A stretch of DNA of 64,000 nt from Desulfotignum sp. (lineage in GTDB: Bacteria > Desulfobacterota > Desulfobacteria > Desulfobacterales > Desulfobacteraceae): NCBI GenBank assembly GCA_011390335.1, contig JAABSO010000006.1, forward strand, positions 62,001 through 126,000. The letters run 5' to 3'. Positions 62,318 to 64,000 of this stretch are shown piece after piece (the stretch's first letter is position 1; every line of letters starts with the position of its first letter). Below the pieces are notes generated by a model that saw only the letters and a program-made list of their open reading frames with translations, ran no database searches and was not told the DNA's origin. Both the position numbers and the translations under genes were made by a program.

Positions 62318-64000
62318 ATGGCGAAAGTCAGAGTATATGAATTAGCTAAAGATCTGAATATGACCAACAGGGCGCTTTTAAACAAGATCAAGGATCTGGA
62401 TATTGACGTTAAAAGCCATATGAGTTCTTTGGAAGACAGTGCTGTCAAGGAAATCAAAAATAGCCTGTTCGGCAAGGCAAGACAGAAAAATGACCTCAAG
62501 GTCAAGCCATCAGTAATCCGCCGGCGTAAAAAAAGGGTTGCCCGTCAACCAGAAGAGCAAGCGGAGAATCAGCAGGCCGATGACCAGAAGATGGAGACTG
62601 CGGCAGAACAGGATACATCCGAACAGACACCGGACATGCCGGAATCCGTGCCGGTGACAGACCAGGAACCCCAGGCGCAAGAAGCTGATACAGCCTTTGA
62701 AAAAGAAACACCATCTGCCGGAAAAGAAGCGCCTGTGCCCAAAAAGAAAAAAATTGCCCCTGCCAAAATCATCAAGCCTGCAAAAATGGAACAGCCAGAG
62801 CCTCCGGCTGAAAAAAAGGAATCTGCTATAGAACCGCAACAGCCGGAAACAGAAAAGGCAGTAGACATAGCACAAAAGCCGGAAAAAACACAAGCTTCGG
62901 AAAAAACACAAGCCCCTGAACCGGATATGGAAAGCATTGGCAAAAAAGCCACACAAGAGGCGGCTTCCAAAGAACAAGAGCAGGTATCTGTGCCAGATAC
63001 CCAGCCTGAAAAGGAACCGGAAACAGAATCGGAACAGGCAGAGACGCAAGAGGAAGCAGCCGCAGCCAGAAAGAAAAAGAAAAAACGCAAAACCACACCT
63101 GCCAAGATTGTCAAAAAGGCAGATCCTGCAGTTCTGGAGAATATCAGGAAAACAAAACCGCTGGAGGATAAAAAAGAGACACCCCTGGAAAAGGTCACCA
63201 GACCTAATCAGCCGGCCCGCCCAAAGATTGCAGTTGACGGGCCTGGCCAGGGACTGCCCCCCATGCCGGGGGATATGGATGCTGGTGCCCGGAAAAAAGA
63301 CCGGCGCAAGGATACAGGACTTGGGGACCCCTTTGAAGGCAAACGCAAAAAACGCAAGAAAAAATCCGTGGTTGAAGGAGAAGCTTTGTACCGGGGCCGC
63401 GGCAAGAAAAAACGGGGCAAAAAAGACACCCGGGGCAAAAAAGGGGGATTTCAGAAGACCCAGATCACAACCCCCAAAGCCATCAAACGGCGGATCAAGA
63501 TCGATGAGGCCATTGAACTTGCAGAACTGGCAAAGCGTATGGGTATCAAGGCCAATGAGATGATTGCCAAGCTCATGACCATGGGGGTCATGGCCACAGT
63601 GAACCAGACCATTGATTTTGAAACAGCCTCACTTGTGGCTGCTGAATTTGACTTTGAAGTGGAAAAGGCAAGTTTTGAGGAAGAAACCCTGCTGCAGATT
63701 GAAGTGGAAAATCAGGACAAGGGCAGCATGATAAAGAGCCCGCCTGTTGTCACCATCATGGGCCATGTGGACCACGGCAAGACCTCGCTTCTGGATGTTA
63801 TCAGAAAATCCAAGATAACCAGTGGAGAAGCAGGGGGTATTACCCAGCACATCGGTGCTTATAATGTGGAAACCCCCAATGGCGGCAGGATTACCTTTCT
63901 GGATACCCCGGGCCATGCCGCATTTACTGCCATGCGTTCCAGGGGTGCCAGGGTTACGGATATCGTTATCCTGGTGGTGGCGGCAGATGACGGGGTCATG
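62318..64000 (+). CDS. infB: Translation initiation factor IF-2 (3' end outside window)
   Basis: The first 561 codons are present. The N-terminal IF2_N motif ([19 protein letters not shown]) is followed by a long charged, Pro/Glu/Lys-rich linker to about 370 with repeated [16 protein letters not shown] blocks. A second IF2_N ([19 protein letters not shown]) starts near 390, and the GTPase has G1 [11 protein letters not shown] near 482 and G3 DTPGHAAF near 530. The frame is cut by the window end before G4. IF-2 delivers initiator tRNA to the 30S subunit. It ends the rimP-nusA-infB run here. Confidence 0.97.
   Translation, partial: MAKVRVYELAKDLNMTNRALLNKIKDLDIDVKSHMSSLEDSAVKEIKNSLFGKARQKNDLKVKPSVIRRRKKRVARQPEEQAENQQADDQKMETAAEQDTSEQTPDMPESVPVTDQEPQAQEADTAFEKETPSAGKEAPVPKKKKIAPAKIIKPAKMEQPEPPAEKKESAIEPQQPETEKAVDIAQKPEKTQASEKTQAPEPDMESIGKKATQEAASKEQEQVSVPDTQPEKEPETESEQAETQEEAAAARKKKKKRKTTPAKIVKKADPAVLENIRKTKPLEDKKETPLEKVTRPNQPARPKIAVDGPGQGLPPMPGDMDAGARKKDRRKDTGLGDPFEGKRKKRKKKSVVEGEALYRGRGKKKRGKKDTRGKKGGFQKTQITTPKAIKRRIKIDEAIELAELAKRMGIKANEMIAKLMTMGVMATVNQTIDFETASLVAAEFDFEVEKASFEEETLLQIEVENQDKGSMIKSPPVVTIMGHVDHGKTSLLDVIRKSKITSGEAGGITQHIGAYNVETPNGGRITFLDTPGHAAFTAMRSRGARVTDIVILVVAADDGVM

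Overview
The window looks like the chromosome of a mesophilic sulfate-reducing member of the Desulfobacterota, probably Desulfobacteraceae-like. The direct evidence is an adenylylsulfate reductase pair (aprBA) followed by the complete menaquinol-linked electron-transfer complex qmoABC, in a background of ordinary Gram-negative housekeeping genes (lolA, rho, infC-rpmI-rplT-pheST, rimP-nusA-infB). The genus is an inference from family knowledge, not something read directly.

Layout. Positions 1 to about 15.8 kb are accessory and visibly worn. They hold the tail of a hybrid sensor kinase, a TudS-related desulfidase, an ADP-ribosylglycohydrolase, an acyl-CoA ligase, and a minus-strand operon (NTF2-like, SDR, FAD amine-oxidase-like, DUF1365, Cfa-like methyltransferase). 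This stretch also contains at least six coding sequences that are internally deleted, frameshifted or fused: an FAD oxidoreductase, a peroxiredoxin-like gene, a metallo-beta-lactamase-fold gene, an SDR, an FAD/PEP-mobile-domain chimera and a zeta-toxin-like gene. It also carries a self-contained 30-codon gene that repeats the C-terminal tail of a 100-residue protein 5 kb away. An AT-rich aldo/keto reductase and zinc-ribbon pair closes the region.

From 16 to 33 kb the genes are intact: a four-RCK SLC13-type permease, a homocysteine methyltransferase-like protein, a YgiQ radical-SAM protein, VOC and GAF proteins, radA-rlmE-yebC, nadA, lolA, an acyl-CoA synthetase, grpE-dnaK, the SRP RNA, a STAS protein and a lipoprotein. 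From 33 to 42 kb lie tRNA-Pro, the proteostasis run tig-clpP-clpX-lon, a short Rho, tRNA-Val, tRNA-Asp and leuB. From 42 to 50 kb lies the sulfate respiration block aprBA-qmoABC on the minus strand, with terminators after aprA and after qmoC; sat is not present. From 50 to 64 kb lie an SDR with an unusual active site, a GAF/PP2C phosphatase, a YkgJ-type protein, dGTPase, a TadA-like deaminase, and then the translation block infC (apparent AUA start)-rpmI-rplT-pheS-pheT, tRNA-Gly(CCC), rimP-nusA-infB (cut by the window end).

How the genes work together. AprAB reduces APS with electrons that QmoABC takes from the quinone pool. GrpE/DnaK, trigger factor, ClpXP and Lon form a protein quality-control set. 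NusA, Rho and the infC-rpmI hairpin point to transcription-level control of translation genes. The best leads for something undescribed are the duplicated small-protein tail at 1.9 and 7.3 kb, the unrecognised 391-residue helical protein at 13.1 kb, the Cfa-like enzyme lacking two bicarbonate-site residues inside a lipid-modification operon, and the concentration of deletion scars in the first 13 kb.
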